Source: Fuscovulum sp. (GTDB lineage: Bacteria; Pseudomonadota; Alphaproteobacteria; Rhodobacterales; Rhodobacteraceae). Taken from it: a stretch of 64,000 nt of DNA. Positions 18,448-29,083 of the stretch are shown in pieces. Under the pieces are notes generated by a model. The model was not told where the DNA came from, did no database searches, and saw nothing but the letters and a program-made list of their open reading frames with translations. Position 1 is the stretch's first letter, and every line of letters begins with the position of its first letter. The position numbers and the translations under genes are program-made. The stretch covers positions 2,376,501 through 2,440,500 of the forward strand of contig CP136571.1 in assembly GCA_035192965.1 (NCBI GenBank), given 5' to 3'.

Positions 18448-19959
18448 ATGGCAACAGGGCAGGGGGAATCCGTGCGGGCAGTGGTGGCGATTCTGGCGGT
18501 GATGGCCATTGTCCTGTCCGTCTGGATGCTTGAGGCCGGGCGCATGGGCCTGTCCATCACCCCCTTTGCCGTACCGGATGGCCCCCCTGCGACGCTCTAT
18601 CTGGCCCCCGGCGATGATCCCGCGCCAGTGGTGGTTGTGGCCCATGGCTTTGCTGGATCGCGCCCCTTGATGGACCCTTTTGCCCTGACGCTGGCCCATG
18701 CCGGATACATCGTCGTCAGCTTTGATTTCATGGGCCATGGCCGCAACCCGCGCCCGATGACGGGGGACGTGACCACGATCAACGGCACCACAAGATTGAT
18801 GCAAGAGGAGTTGCGGAGCGTCGCCCGCGCCGCCCTGACCCATCCCCGCGCGGATGGGCGTCTGGCCTATCTCGGCCATTCCATGGCCTCTGATATCATC
18901 ATCCGCGCCGCGCTGAACGATCCGCCCGTGCAGGCGGTGGTCGCGGTCTCGGCCTTTTCGCAGGCCGTCACCGCTGACCGCCCCGTCAACCTGTTGATGA
19001 TCACCGGTGAATGGGAGGGGATGCTGCGGACCGAGGCGCTGCGTGTCCTCCACCTTACCGATCCGCAGGCAGGCGAAGGGCAGGTCGTCGGCTCCATGAC
19101 GGATGGGTCCGCCCGGCAGGTGGTCATCGCCCCGAATGTGGAACATGTGGGTGTGCTTTACGCCCCCACCGCGCTGAACGCCGCAACGGCTTGGCTCGAC
19201 ACCGCCTTCGGCCGCAATGGCGCGCAACCTGCACAGGCGCGGGGCGGCTGGATCCTGCTGCTGCTCGCAGGCCTTACCGCGCTGGCATGGCCACTTGCCC
19301 GCGCCTTGCCCGCCGCACCGACAGCGCCTTTGCCGCACCTACCCCTGCGCCCCTTTCTGATCGCGGCGCTTCTGCCCGCTTTGGTGGTGCCGCTCATCCT
19401 CGCGCCCTTTAACATAAGGGTACTGCCCGTGCTGGTGGCCGACTACCTCGCCCTGCATTTTGCGGCCTACGGGGCCATCACGCTGGCGCTGCTGGCCCGC
19501 GCCGGGCGCTTGCGCGGGCAGTTTCCCCTGCGCATCTGGCCCATGGCCGCACTGGTCGGACTGGCGGCGCTGCTGGCCTTCGGGATGGCGCTGGATCGCT
19601 ATGTCGCCAGCTTCCTGCCCCATCCGGGCCGGATCGCGGTCATCGCCGGGCTGGCACTAGGGGCCATCCCCTATTTCCTCAGCGACGCCCTGCTGACCGA
19701 GGCCGGGCGCGCACCCCTTTGGCGCGTTCTGCTGGTGCGCGGGGCTTTCCTGATGTCCCTCATCGCCGCTGTCGCGCTGAACTTCGACCGGCTGATGTTC
19801 CTTCTGATCATCCTGCCGGTGATCCTGCTGTTCTACCTTCTGTTTGGAACCATGGCGGGCTGGGTCGGGCGGCGCACGGGCTTTGCCGCCGTGGGCGGGC
19901 TTGGCTTTGGCCTGATGCTGGCCTGGTCGTTGGGTGTGACCTTCCCGATGTTTGCTTGA
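18448..19959 (+). CDS. Alpha/beta hydrolase fused to a multi-pass membrane domain
   Basis: A 503-residue protein. After a first membrane helix (about residues 9-30) comes an alpha/beta-hydrolase domain with VVVAHGFAGSRP (oxyanion region), the nucleophile elbow LGHSMASD (about residue 150) and a candidate catalytic His in APNVEHVGV. From about residue 265 to the end there are seven or eight hydrophobic segments. The hydrolase domain should therefore face the periplasm or the membrane surface. Substrate is unknown; the architecture suggests a lipid or cell-envelope ester. An AGGTGGAGG ribosome site marks the ATG at 18448. It is divergent from the lipoprotein gene. Confidence 0.78.
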   Translation: MATGQGESVRAVVAILAVMAIVLSVWMLEAGRMGLSITPFAVPDGPPATLYLAPGDDPAPVVVVAHGFAGSRPLMDPFALTLAHAGYIVVSFDFMGHGRNPRPMTGDVTTINGTTRLMQEELRSVARAALTHPRADGRLAYLGHSMASDIIIRAALNDPPVQAVVAVSAFSQAVTADRPVNLLMITGEWEGMLRTEALRVLHLTDPQAGEGQVVGSMTDGSARQVVIAPNVEHVGVLYAPTALNAATAWLDTAFGRNGAQPAQARGGWILLLLAGLTALAWPLARALPAAPTAPLPHLPLRPFLIAALLPALVVPLILAPFNIRVLPVLVADYLALHFAAYGAITLALLARAGRLRGQFPLRIWPMAALVGLAALLAFGMALDRYVASFLPHPGRIAVIAGLALGAIPYFLSDALLTEAGRAPLWRVLLVRGAFLMSLIAAVALNFDRLMFLLIILPVILLFYLLFGTMAGWVGRRTGFAAVGGLGFGLMLAWSLGVTFPMFA

Positions 19960-19974
19960 TGTCCAAATGAAAAC

Positions 19975-19992
19975 TGTAACGCCAGGTTGACA
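19975..19992. promoter_or_regulatory. PpsR/CrtJ-type palindrome TGT-N12-ACA upstream of the bciB-like gene
   Basis: TGT (19975-19977) and ACA (19990-19992) are separated by exactly 12 bases, the binding pattern of the photosystem repressor PpsR/CrtJ. The right half is contained in TTGACA (19987-19992), a consensus -35, an overlap that would allow repression. No good -10 follows at 17 bases. A single such match could occur by chance at a low rate in this gap. Confidence 0.45.
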
Positions 19993-20067
19993 CATTTTCT
20001 GGACGACTCCGCCGCCGCAGGCTAGCCTCTGCCACAGGGGCCCCTCCGGCCCGCGAAAGCCGCAGTC

Positions 20068-21306
20068 ATGCCCGATGGCCCGATCCCGCCGATCCCCGGC
20101 CTTTACGCCCCCAGCCTTGGCGGTGCGCCGCGCCCCGGCCTGTGCACCGATTGCGGCGTCTCGCGCATGGGCGACGGCAAGGCCTGTGGCCGCGCCTGCC
20201 AGTTCATTGCACCCGACTATCCGGGACTAGAGACCGAAGCGCATGGCCGCACGGCCCAGCCAGAACAGGGTGAAGAGGCCTTTTTCGGGATCACCCGCCG
20301 GATGCTGCGCGCGCGGATGACAAACCCGCTTCCCGGCGCGCAATGGACCGGGATCACCACGGCGCTGGCTGCGCGCCTGCTGGAAACCGGGGCTGTCACC
20401 GCCGTTCTTGCCACTGCGCCCGATCCGGCCGACCGCTGGAAACCGCTCCCCGTTATCGTGACCGATCCTGCCCAACTGGCACAGGTGCGCGGCATGCGCA
20501 TGGGGTTCGGCCCGACGCTGGCCCTGCTGGAACCCGCCGCCGCTGCCGGACACCGCCGCATCGCGCTGGTGGGCATCCCCTGCCAGGTCCATGCCCTGCG
20601 CGCGCTGGAGGCGGAGTTGGGGTTTGAGCGGATCTATGTCATCGGCACCCCCTGTTCCGACAACACCACGACCGAAAACTTCCACCACTTCCTCGCCCAG
20701 ATCGACCCCCGGCCCGACAGGATCAGTTATCTGGAGTTCCGCGCCGATTACCGCGTGGAACTGCGCTATGACGATGGCCGACCTACGCGCACCGTGCCGT
20801 TCCTGAAGCTGCCGCTGTCGAAACTGCCTGCCGATTTCTTCCCGATGACCTGCAAGACCTGCGTCGATTACACCAACCGACTGGCCGATATCACCGTGGG
20901 TTACATGGGCGGTGACGGCGACCAATGGGTCATCACCCGCAACGAGCGGGGCGAGGAACTGCTGGCCCTTCTGGCCGATCGGTTGACGGTCAAGCCGCTG
21001 ACCGACAAGGGCAAACGCGCAGGCGCCGTGCGCGGCTTCATGGCCAATACCGAACGTGCCGCAGGCGGAATGCCGCTGCGCGCAATGCCCGATTGGGCGC
21101 GCCCCATCGTGGCCTTCCTGCAACCCCGCATCGGCCCGCGCGGCCTTGAATTTGCCCGCGCCCGGGTGGAGATGAAGGCGATCGAGACTGTCCTGCACCT
21201 GCGCCGCGCCTTTCCGGCCCGGATGAAGAACATGATCCCTGCCCATGTCTGGCGTCTGGTCGCGCCCTATGGCCTGACCCCCGGACCGGATGAGGAAAAG
21301 AAGTAA
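20068..21306 (+). CDS. bciB: BciB-like 3,8-divinyl (proto)chlorophyllide 8-vinyl reductase (FrhB/HCAR family)
   Basis: A 412-residue iron-sulfur flavoprotein of the FrhB family. The N-terminus has CTDCG and KACGRAC (Cys26, 29, 40, 44). Further on are GAQWTGI (about residue 90), VGIPCQVHALRALE (about 170), VIGTPCSDN, and TCKTCVDYTNRLADITVGYMG (about 270), the last closely resembling the cyanobacterial and green-bacterial BciB signature. BciB reduces the 8-vinyl group of divinyl chlorophyllide using ferredoxin. Plant HCAR is the nearest alternative, and non-phototrophs carry other FrhB members. The upstream PpsR-like site supports a photosynthetic role. No other bch or puf gene is in the window, so the assignment rests on family features and this site. 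Confidence 0.75.
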   Translation: MPDGPIPPIPGLYAPSLGGAPRPGLCTDCGVSRMGDGKACGRACQFIAPDYPGLETEAHGRTAQPEQGEEAFFGITRRMLRARMTNPLPGAQWTGITTALAARLLETGAVTAVLATAPDPADRWKPLPVIVTDPAQLAQVRGMRMGFGPTLALLEPAAAAGHRRIALVGIPCQVHALRALEAELGFERIYVIGTPCSDNTTTENFHHFLAQIDPRPDRISYLEFRADYRVELRYDDGRPTRTVPFLKLPLSKLPADFFPMTCKTCVDYTNRLADITVGYMGGDGDQWVITRNERGEELLALLADRLTVKPLTDKGKRAGAVRGFMANTERAAGGMPLRAMPDWARPIVAFLQPRIGPRGLEFARARVEMKAIETVLHLRRAFPARMKNMIPAHVWRLVAPYGLTPGPDEEKK

Positions 21307-21584
21307 CCGGCACGCGCCCCCGTTCCGGGGCCGCGCATCCCGTTTGCCTCGCCTGCGCGCATCCGCGCTTGGCTCAGGGGTAGGGGGCCTGCCGCCCCCT
21401 CTGTCGTCGCGTGCCGCGCCGCCATTCACCCCCTGCGGGTATTTGCCGCCAAGCTGAAGGAGAGGCCGATCCTGCCCATTCATCTTGGCCCAAATACCCA
21501 AATCCCTCTCAACACCTGTGCTGCGCGCGGGGGCTTGCATCGTCCCTGTCCTGCGCCCATCGTGAAGGAAACGGGGGGATAGAC
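21307..21584. repeat. Intergenic region with an imperfect inverted repeat (REP-like)
   Basis: Arms at 21437-21458 (GGGTATTTGCCGCCAAGCTGAA) and 21479-21499 pair over about 20 positions with two or three mismatches, around a 20-base centre. The gap is otherwise GC-rich with no gene. A 12-base core, TATTTGCCGCCA, recurs at 51843-51854 in another intergenic gap. A dispersed REP/terminator-like element is likely. Confidence 0.45.
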
Positions 21585-22175
21585 ATGGAAATGGTTCCGG
21601 CACGGCGGGGCAGGGCGGTCAGACTGGCGGCAGGGCAGGCGATCCGCATCGTGAACACCCACGGCACGCAGGTGGTGGATACCTGGGCCTTCAACGCCGA
21701 TGACCCGGGGGAGTTCATGTCGATGGAGCATCTTCATGCCAATCTCGGTTCGGTTTTCCCGGCCAAAGGCGATGAGTTGGTCACCAATCGTCGCCGCCCC
21801 ATTCTGGTGCTGGAAGAAGATACCTCGCCGGGGCGCCATGACACGGTGATCGCCGCCTGTGACATCCACCGCTATCAATCGCTGGGCTGCACCACCTATC
21901 ACGACAATTGCACCGACAACCTGCACGCGGCGCTCGCGATGATCGGCTTTCCCCGGACGGAATGCCCCGCGCCCTTGAACCTGTGGATGAACATTCCCAT
22001 CGCCGCTGATGGGCGCATCACCTGGGGCGAGCCCCTGTCGAAACCCGGCGATCATGTGCTTTTGCGCGCACAGATCGATTGCGTGGTGGTCATGTCGACC
22101 TGCCCGCAGGACATGATCCCGATCAACGGCAAGGATTGCACCCCGGTCGAGGTGCATTTCGACGTGATCGACTGA
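21585..22175 (+). CDS. DUF1989 / urea carboxylase-associated family protein
   Basis: A 196-residue soluble protein of the DUF1989 family, whose members near urea carboxylase are named urea-carboxylase-associated proteins. Conserved pieces are GQAIRIVNTHGTQVVDTWAF (about residues 18-37), SMEHLHANLGS, ACDIHRYQSLGC, HDNCTDNLHAAL and CPQDMIPINGKDCTPVEV. The His and Cys pattern suggests a metal site. The start is set by a GGGGGG stretch upstream; ATG at 21591 is a close alternative. No urea carboxylase or allophanate hydrolase gene lies beside it, so its substrate here is open. It is followed 39 bases later by a beta-CASP nuclease gene. Confidence 0.8.
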   Translation: MEMVPARRGRAVRLAAGQAIRIVNTHGTQVVDTWAFNADDPGEFMSMEHLHANLGSVFPAKGDELVTNRRRPILVLEEDTSPGRHDTVIAACDIHRYQSLGCTTYHDNCTDNLHAALAMIGFPRTECPAPLNLWMNIPIAADGRITWGEPLSKPGDHVLLRAQIDCVVVMSTCPQDMIPINGKDCTPVEVHFDVID

Positions 22176-22214
22176 CCGCCGCGCCGGAGCGCCCGTATCA
22201 AAGGGAATACCGCC

Positions 22215-23843
22215 ATGACCCGAAACCCGATCCTGACGTTTCACGGGGCCGCGCGGGCGGTGACTGGGTCTTGCTTCCGGCTGGAAACGGCATCAGGCGC
22301 GGTGTTGATCGATTGCGGCATGTTTCAGGGATCAAAGACGGAAAAGACCCTGAATTATCGCCCCTTCCCTTTTGACGCCGCGGCCATTTCCGCGGTCCTG
22401 CTCACCCATGCGCATATCGACCATTCCGGTCTGCTGCCCAAACTGGCGCGCGACGGCTTCACTGGCCCCATCCACGCCACCCCGGCGACGGTGGACCTGT
22501 GCGGCGTGATGCTTCCCGACAGCGCCCACATCCAGGAGAGCGAGGTTGAAATGCTCAACCGTCGCAATCGGCGGCGGGGCGGGGCGGATGTGTCCCCGAT
22601 CTATGACGGCAAGGATGCCGAGGCGACGCTGGCCCTGCTGCGCCCGCAGGAGATGGACAGCTGGTTCCCCGTTGTGCCGGGCTGCCGCGCGCGCTTCTGG
22701 AATGCGGGGCATCTTCTGGGATCAGCGTCTATCGAGGTGGAACTGACCGCCCCCAACACCCCCCTGCGCTTGCTGTTCTCTGGCGATATCGGCCCGGATG
22801 CCAAACTTTTGCAATCTGATCCGGAAGGTCCGTCCGGCCTCGATTATGTGATCTGCGAATCCACCTATGGCGATACTGATCGGATCGAGGCCAGCGCCGA
22901 ACATCGCCGCGCCACCCTTCGTGATGAGGTGCGCGCGGCATGGCGCGACGATGGCGTTCTGCTGATCCCTACCTTTGCCGTGGAACGCGCGCAGGAACTG
23001 ATCGCCGATCTGTCCAGCCTGATGCTGGCGGGCGACATCCCCTTTTGCCCCATCCATGTCGACAGCCCGATGGCCACCCGCGCCACGGCCTTGTTCCGCA
23101 AACACGCGCGCGAATTGGAAAACGGCGCGGCACTGGTCGAAGGGTTGAAATCCAGCCACCTGCATTTCACCGAAAGCGTGGAGCAATCCCGCGCCCTGGC
23201 GACCGCGCGCGGCTTTCACATCATCCTTGCGGCCTCGGGCATGTGCGAGGCGGGCCGCATCCGCCACCATCTGAAGAACTGGATCGCGCGCGAGGCGGCG
23301 ACGCTCTTGCTGGTGGGGTATCAGGCCGAGGCGACGCTGGGCCGTCTGTTGCAGGATGGCGTGGCGCAAGTGCGCATTCAGGGCGAGGAATTTCCCGTCC
23401 GGGCGCGCATCCGGTCTATCGATCTGTACTCCGGCCATGCCGACGGCCCGGAACTGGCGCAATGGATCATGGAGCGCGCGCCGATCCGTCACGGGCTGTT
23501 TCTGGTGCATGGCGAGGAAGAGGCGATGGCAGGCCTTGCCGCGCGGCTGACCGACGTGCCTGCCGAACGGATCGCCGTGCCGGCGTTGGATGACAGCTAC
23601 TCTCTGACGGAAAACGGCTTTGTCCGCCGCGCCAATACAGAGCCTCCCCGCCTTGCCCCGGAACAGGTGGCGCGGATGGATTGGCACAATGATGTGTCGC
23701 GTCTTATCCTTGATATAAATGAGGCCCTGCGCGGCACCGCCGATGAGCGTGGCCGCAACGCCCTGATCCGCCGCCTGCGCCGCGCGTTGGAGGAAAGCGG
23801 CCATATCCCACCCCCACGCAAGCCCGCACGGCGGCGGCAATAA
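22215..23843 (+). CDS. Metallo-beta-lactamase/beta-CASP RNA-processing-type hydrolase
   Basis: A 542-residue enzyme. The MBL motif LLTHAHIDHSG (about residue 65) supplies zinc ligands, with WNAGHLLGSAS and LLFSGDIG further on. The beta-CASP insert carries LLIPTFAVERAQEL (about 255) and ASGMCEAGRIRHH (about 342), and the C-terminal SGHADGPEL supplies the last His. This is the CPSF-like or YsmB group, which cleaves RNA. It is not RNase J, since the length and C-terminus differ. A C-terminal helical tail (DVSRLILDINEALRG) ends in basic residues (PPPRKPARRRQ) suited to nucleic acid contact. The target RNA is unknown. Confidence 0.87.
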   Translation: MTRNPILTFHGAARAVTGSCFRLETASGAVLIDCGMFQGSKTEKTLNYRPFPFDAAAISAVLLTHAHIDHSGLLPKLARDGFTGPIHATPATVDLCGVMLPDSAHIQESEVEMLNRRNRRRGGADVSPIYDGKDAEATLALLRPQEMDSWFPVVPGCRARFWNAGHLLGSASIEVELTAPNTPLRLLFSGDIGPDAKLLQSDPEGPSGLDYVICESTYGDTDRIEASAEHRRATLRDEVRAAWRDDGVLLIPTFAVERAQELIADLSSLMLAGDIPFCPIHVDSPMATRATALFRKHARELENGAALVEGLKSSHLHFTESVEQSRALATARGFHIILAASGMCEAGRIRHHLKNWIAREAATLLLVGYQAEATLGRLLQDGVAQVRIQGEEFPVRARIRSIDLYSGHADGPELAQWIMERAPIRHGLFLVHGEEEAMAGLAARLTDVPAERIAVPALDDSYSLTENGFVRRANTEPPRLAPEQVARMDWHNDVSRLILDINEALRGTADERGRNALIRRLRRALEESGHIPPPRKPARRRQ

Positions 23844-23878
23844 GGGGGCAGGCAGGGGTTCATTTTGCCAGTTCTACA

Positions 23879-23890
23879 AACGTTAACGTT
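23879..23890. promoter_or_regulatory. 12-base perfect palindrome upstream of the PEBP-like gene
   Basis: AACGTTAACGTT reads the same on both strands and lies in the short gap before the start at 23909. LacI/PurR-type operators often have central CG flanked by such arms, but no regulator can be assigned. Confidence 0.3.
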
Positions 23891-23908
23891 CCATATCAAA
23901 GGTGTACC

Positions 23909-25505
<1,597 letters not shown>

Positions 25506-25591
25506 GGGGGAACGCCAGTGCGGATGGTCAAAACATCTCGCCGATGGCTCCCCAAAGGATCGCGTAATCTGCCATCCTTTGCATCCTTATC

Positions 25592-25636
25592 CGGCACGAT
25601 CTGCGCACTGGCGCGCAACGCGGCACGATCTGTGCA
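25592..25636. repeat. Direct repeat pair in the tgt-lon gap
   Basis: CGGCACGATCTGCGCA (25592-25607) and CGGCACGATCTGTGCA (25621-25636) differ at one base and are 29 bases apart, close to three helical turns. They may be a duplicated regulator site for lon or a small tandem duplication. Confidence 0.5.
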
Positions 25637-25727
25637 ACAGGGCACCCGAGCCCGACCAGAAAGGCACATTCCTCAGACCAAAGCCCGCTTGCCCCTGCCC
25701 GAACACGGGCGCATCATTGCCGACAAG

Positions 25728-25773
25728 TTGACGTGAAGGCGTGGTTGACTCGCCCCCGCTGGAACACCAGATA
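25728..25773 (+). promoter_or_regulatory. Candidate lon promoter(s)
   Basis: TTGACT (25745-25750) is followed after 17 bases by CAGATA, or AGATAT at 18, leaving about 75 bases to the lon start. A second TTGACG is at 25728-25733. Heat-shock (RpoH) control of lon is known in other proteobacteria; this site has only partial RpoH character. Confidence 0.35.
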
Positions 25774-25847
25774 TGGATGCCAAAAGGGGAAGGCCAAGCG
25801 CTGCCGAAGATCGGGGCCGGTGCCTTCCTGCCAGACAAGGAAACAAG

Positions 25848-28256
25848 ATGAGCGATATTCTCTCCCCCAGCTATCCGGTGCTTCCGCTCCGCGATATCGT
25901 GGTCTTCCCGCACATGATTGTCCCGCTCTTTGTCGGACGCGAGAAATCCGTGCGCGCTCTGGAAGAGGTGATGGCCGACGACCGCCAGATCCTGCTCTCC
26001 AGCCAGATCGACCCGTCCGTTGATGATCCCGGCACCGATGCGATCTACCGTGTCGGCGTGCTGGCCAATGTGCTGCAGCTGCTGAAACTGCCCGATGGCA
26101 CCGTCAAGGTGCTGGTCGAAGGCAAGACCCGCATCCGCATCACCGATTTCGTCCCCAATGACCGCTTCTTTGAGGCGCGCGTTGAATCCCTGTCGGAAAC
26201 GCTGGGCGACAAGGCATCGGTCGATGCCCTGATCCGCGCCGTGGCCGAGGAATTCGAACGCTACGCCAAGATCAAGAAGAACATCCCTGAAGAAGCCCTC
26301 GCCGCCGTGGCCGAAACCCGCGAACCGGCCCGTCTGGCCGATCTTGTGGCCGGCCATCTGGGCATCGAGGTGGGGCAGAAACAGGAACTGCTGGAAACGC
26401 TCGAAGTGTCCGAGCGGCTGGAAAAGGTCTATGGCCAGATGCAGGGCGAAATGTCCGTCCTGCAGGTGGAGAAAAAGATCAAATCCCGCGTCAAGACCCA
26501 GATGGAAAAGACCCAGCGGGAATACTACCTGAACGAACAGATGAAGGCGATCCAGCGCGAGCTGGGCGATGGCGAAGAAGGCCAGAACGAAATCGCCGAA
26601 CTTGAGGATCGCATCCGCAAGACCCAGCTGTCCAAAGAGGCCCGCGAAAAGGCGGATGCCGAGCTGAAAAAGCTGAAATCCATGTCGCCCATGTCGGCCG
26701 AGGCTACGGTGGTGCGCAACTATCTGGATTGGCTTCTGGGCGTGCCGTGGGGCGTGAAGTCGCGCGTGAAGAAAGACCTGTTCAAATCACAAGAGGTTCT
26801 CGACAAGGACCATTACGGTCTGGACAAGGTCAAGGAACGCATCGTCGAATATCTGGCGGTGCAGGCGCGCAGCGCGAAACTCAAGGGCCCGATCCTCTGC
26901 CTCGTCGGCCCGCCCGGCGTGGGGAAAACCTCGCTTGGCCGGTCGGTTGCCAAGGCGACGGGGCGCGAATTCATCCGCATCTCGCTGGGCGGCGTGCGCG
27001 ATGAATCCGAAATCCGTGGCCACCGGCGCACCTATATCGGCTCCATGCCCGGCAAGATCATCCAGGCGCTGAAAAAGGCGAAAACCACCAATCCGCTCAT
27101 CCTGCTCGATGAAATCGACAAGATGGGTCAGGATTTCCGTGGCGACCCGGCAAGCGCAATGCTCGAGGTGCTGGATCCCGAACAGAACGCCACCTTCGTC
27201 GATCACTATCTTGAGGTGGAATACGATCTGTCCAACGTGATGTTCATCACCACGGCGAACTCCTACAACATGCCCGGCCCGCTTCTGGACCGGATGGAGA
27301 TCATTTCGCTCGCCGGGTACACCGAGGATGAAAAACGCGAAATCGCCAAGCAGCACCTGATCCCCAAGCAGATCGCCAATCATGGCCTGCGCAAGGGTGA
27401 ATTTGCCATCACCGACGCCGCGCTGACGGAAATGATCCGCACCTACACGCGTGAGGCGGGGGTGCGGAATCTGGAACGCGAAATCGCCAAACTGGCCCGC
27501 AAGGCCGTGACAGAGATCGTCAAGAAAAAGGGCAAGGCCGTCGAGGTGTCGCCCGAAAGGCTTGAAGAATATCTGGGCGTGAAACGCTTCCGTTACGGTC
27601 TGGCCGAAAAGGAAGATCAGGTCGGTGTCGTAACCGGTCTGGCCTGGACATCGGTCGGCGGTGACCTGCTGTCGATCGAGGCGCTCAAGCTGCCCGGCAA
27701 GGGCCGCATGAAGACGACCGGTAAACTCGGCGACGTGATGAAGGAATCGATCGAGGCGGCGGCGTCTTACGTCCGCTCCATCAGCCCCGAACTGGGGGTG
27801 AAGCCGCCGAAATTCGAAGCCATCGACATCCACGTCCACGTTCCCGAAGGCGCCACGCCTAAGGACGGCCCCTCGGCCGGGCTTGCCATGGTGACTTCCA
27901 TCGTGTCGGTGCTGACGGGCATCCCGGTCCGCAAGGACATCGCCATGACCGGCGAGGTCACCCTGCGCGGCAACGCGCTGGCCATCGGGGGGCTGAAGGA
28001 AAAGCTGCTCGCTGCCCTGCGTGGCGGGATCAAGACAGTGCTGATCCCGGAAGAAAACGCCAAGGACCTGACCGAAATCCCGGCCAATGTCCGCGAAGGC
28101 CTGACCATCATTCCCGTGTCCCACGTGAAAGAGGTGCTGAAACTGGCCTTGGTGCGTGCCCCGGAACCGGTGGAATGGGATGAGGCGGCGGAAGAAGCCG
28201 CCGCCGCAGCCCGCGCCGCCGCCGCCGATGCCTCGCGTGCGCAAGTCGCGCATTAA
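25848..28256 (+). CDS. lon: ATP-dependent Lon protease
   Basis: An 802-residue AAA+ serine protease for damaged and regulatory proteins. The N-terminal substrate domain begins [21 protein letters not shown] coiled-coil region is near residues 190-270. The AAA+ module has Walker [10 protein letters not shown] (about residue 355) and Walker [10 protein letters not shown] (about 420). The protease domain has [11 protein letters not shown] with the catalytic Ser (about 675) and the catalytic Lys in [17 protein letters not shown]. Length is typical. The C-terminus carries an Ala-rich extension ([15 protein letters not shown]). The ATG at 25848 is chosen for its AAGGAAA site and for starting right at the domain. 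A strong terminator follows. Confidence 0.97.
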   Translation: MSDILSPSYPVLPLRDIVVFPHMIVPLFVGREKSVRALEEVMADDRQILLSSQIDPSVDDPGTDAIYRVGVLANVLQLLKLPDGTVKVLVEGKTRIRITDFVPNDRFFEARVESLSETLGDKASVDALIRAVAEEFERYAKIKKNIPEEALAAVAETREPARLADLVAGHLGIEVGQKQELLETLEVSERLEKVYGQMQGEMSVLQVEKKIKSRVKTQMEKTQREYYLNEQMKAIQRELGDGEEGQNEIAELEDRIRKTQLSKEAREKADAELKKLKSMSPMSAEATVVRNYLDWLLGVPWGVKSRVKKDLFKSQEVLDKDHYGLDKVKERIVEYLAVQARSAKLKGPILCLVGPPGVGKTSLGRSVAKATGREFIRISLGGVRDESEIRGHRRTYIGSMPGKIIQALKKAKTTNPLILLDEIDKMGQDFRGDPASAMLEVLDPEQNATFVDHYLEVEYDLSNVMFITTANSYNMPGPLLDRMEIISLAGYTEDEKREIAKQHLIPKQIANHGLRKGEFAITDAALTEMIRTYTREAGVRNLEREIAKLARKAVTEIVKKKGKAVEVSPERLEEYLGVKRFRYGLAEKEDQVGVVTGLAWTSVGGDLLSIEALKLPGKGRMKTTGKLGDVMKESIEAAASYVRSISPELGVKPPKFEAIDIHVHVPEGATPKDGPSAGLAMVTSIVSVLTGIPVRKDIAMTGEVTLRGNALAIGGLKEKLLAALRGGIKTVLIPEENAKDLTEIPANVREGLTIIPVSHVKEVLKLALVRAPEPVEWDEAAEEAAAAARAAAADASRAQVAH

Positions 28257-28281
28257 GGCCAAGCTGGCGCCATGACAGGGC

Positions 28282-28310
28282 AGGGGGCGCAGCACAGGCT
28301 GCGCCCCTTT
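28282..28310 (+). terminator. lon terminator
   Basis: GGGGCGCAGC and GCTGCGCCCC form a perfect 10-bp stem with an ACAG loop, followed by TTT, 26 bases after the lon stop. Confidence 0.8.
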
Positions 28311-28442
28311 GCCATTCCGCCCCACGGCTTGAAAATTCGCATCCCCGTGCAACCGCAAAGGTGGAAATGCGCGGCCAAGCTGGATAACCTATGCACAATC
28401 GCAACGAGGTCGGTCCCCGACCAGCAACAGGGCAGTAGAGTA

Positions 28443-28952
28443 ATGGCCATCAGTTCCGCCAAGAAACCAGACGCACGGAAATCCTCCGCCACGGCAAAAC
28501 CCGCCGCCAAGGCCGCACCCAAGGTAGCCAAGCCCATGGCCAAAGCCGCGCCCAAGGCCACCGTCGCCGCGCCGAAATCCGTGGCACCGGAAGCAGCGTC
28601 CGAATCCATGGCCGAAATCATCCTCACCCCGGCCATGCCCGAAGAAAAGCAGGCGCGTGTTGCCGCTCCCCAGCTGAAGAAAAAGGAACTCGTGGCCCGC
28701 GTAGTTGCCGCGCTTGACGGCAAGAAGAAGGGCGGCGTGAAAGAGATCGTCGAAGCCACCCTCGCCGCCATGGGCGAGGCGCTGCAAAAGGGTGAATCCC
28801 TGAATATCCCCCCCTTCGGACGCGCCCGCGTGGCCCGGCAAAAGGGCGAAGGCGCCGATCAGATGACCACCGTCCGCCTGCGCGGGGCCGGGTCAAAGAA
28901 TGCGCCAAAAGGGGGCAAACAGGCCCTTGCAGAGGTCGGCGAAGACGACTAA
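28443..28952 (+). CDS. HU/IHF-like DNA-binding protein with basic N-terminal extension
   Basis: A 169-residue protein. Residues 1-75 are a low-complexity Lys/Ala/Pro-rich stretch (KPDARKSSATAKPAAKAAPK, further AKP repeats) resembling histone H1 tails. Residues 78-150 match the HU helical core (KKKELVARVVAAL, VKEIVEATLAAMGEALQKGESLNIPPFGRARV). The usual HU arm tip with the intercalating Pro in an RNPxTG motif is absent; the region instead reads RQKGEGADQMTTVRLRG. The protein should bind DNA nonspecifically, but sharp bending is doubtful. The start at 28443 is taken as the first ATG of a clean basic reading frame. It ends 13 bases before a tRNA-Val gene and may be co-transcribed with it. Confidence 0.78.
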   Translation: MAISSAKKPDARKSSATAKPAAKAAPKVAKPMAKAAPKATVAAPKSVAPEAASESMAEIILTPAMPEEKQARVAAPQLKKKELVARVVAALDGKKKGGVKEIVEATLAAMGEALQKGESLNIPPFGRARVARQKGEGADQMTTVRLRGAGSKNAPKGGKQALAEVGEDD

Positions 28953-28965
28953 ACACCCCCGCACC

Positions 28966-29040
28966 GGGCGATTAGCTCAGCGGTAGAGCGCTTCGTTCAC
29001 ATCGAAGATGTCAGCGGTTCAAATCCGTTATCGCCCACCA
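28966..29040 (+). tRNA. tRNA-Val (anticodon CAC)
   Basis: A 75-nt cloverleaf. The acceptor arms GGGCGAT/ATCGCCC pair fully, the D stem is GCTC/GAGC and the anticodon stem is CTTCG/CGAAG with loop TTCACAT, so the anticodon is CAC. The T loop is TTCAAAT and CCA is encoded. It lies 13 bases after the HU-like gene and is followed by a terminator. Confidence 0.97.
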
Positions 29041-29050
29041 TCATTCAAAC

Positions 29051-29083
29051 AAAACGCCCCGGGATTGCCCGGGGCGTTTTGCT
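29051..29083 (+). terminator. Terminator after tRNA-Val(CAC)
   Basis: AAAACGCCCCGGG and CCCGGGGCGTTTT form a perfect 13-bp stem with an ATTG loop, then GCTTT. Because of its symmetry it can also end the leftward gene whose stop is at 29151. Confidence 0.85.

Larger units (their letters stand above)
25506..25847. other. Intergenic region upstream of lon with direct repeats and promoter candidates
   Basis: This 342-base gap holds AAAGGAT...ATCCTTT (25554-25580, 13-base loop, plausible end for tgt). It also holds two 16-base direct repeats and two TTGAC elements before lon. No protein gene with a credible ribosome site was found inside. Confidence 0.4.
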
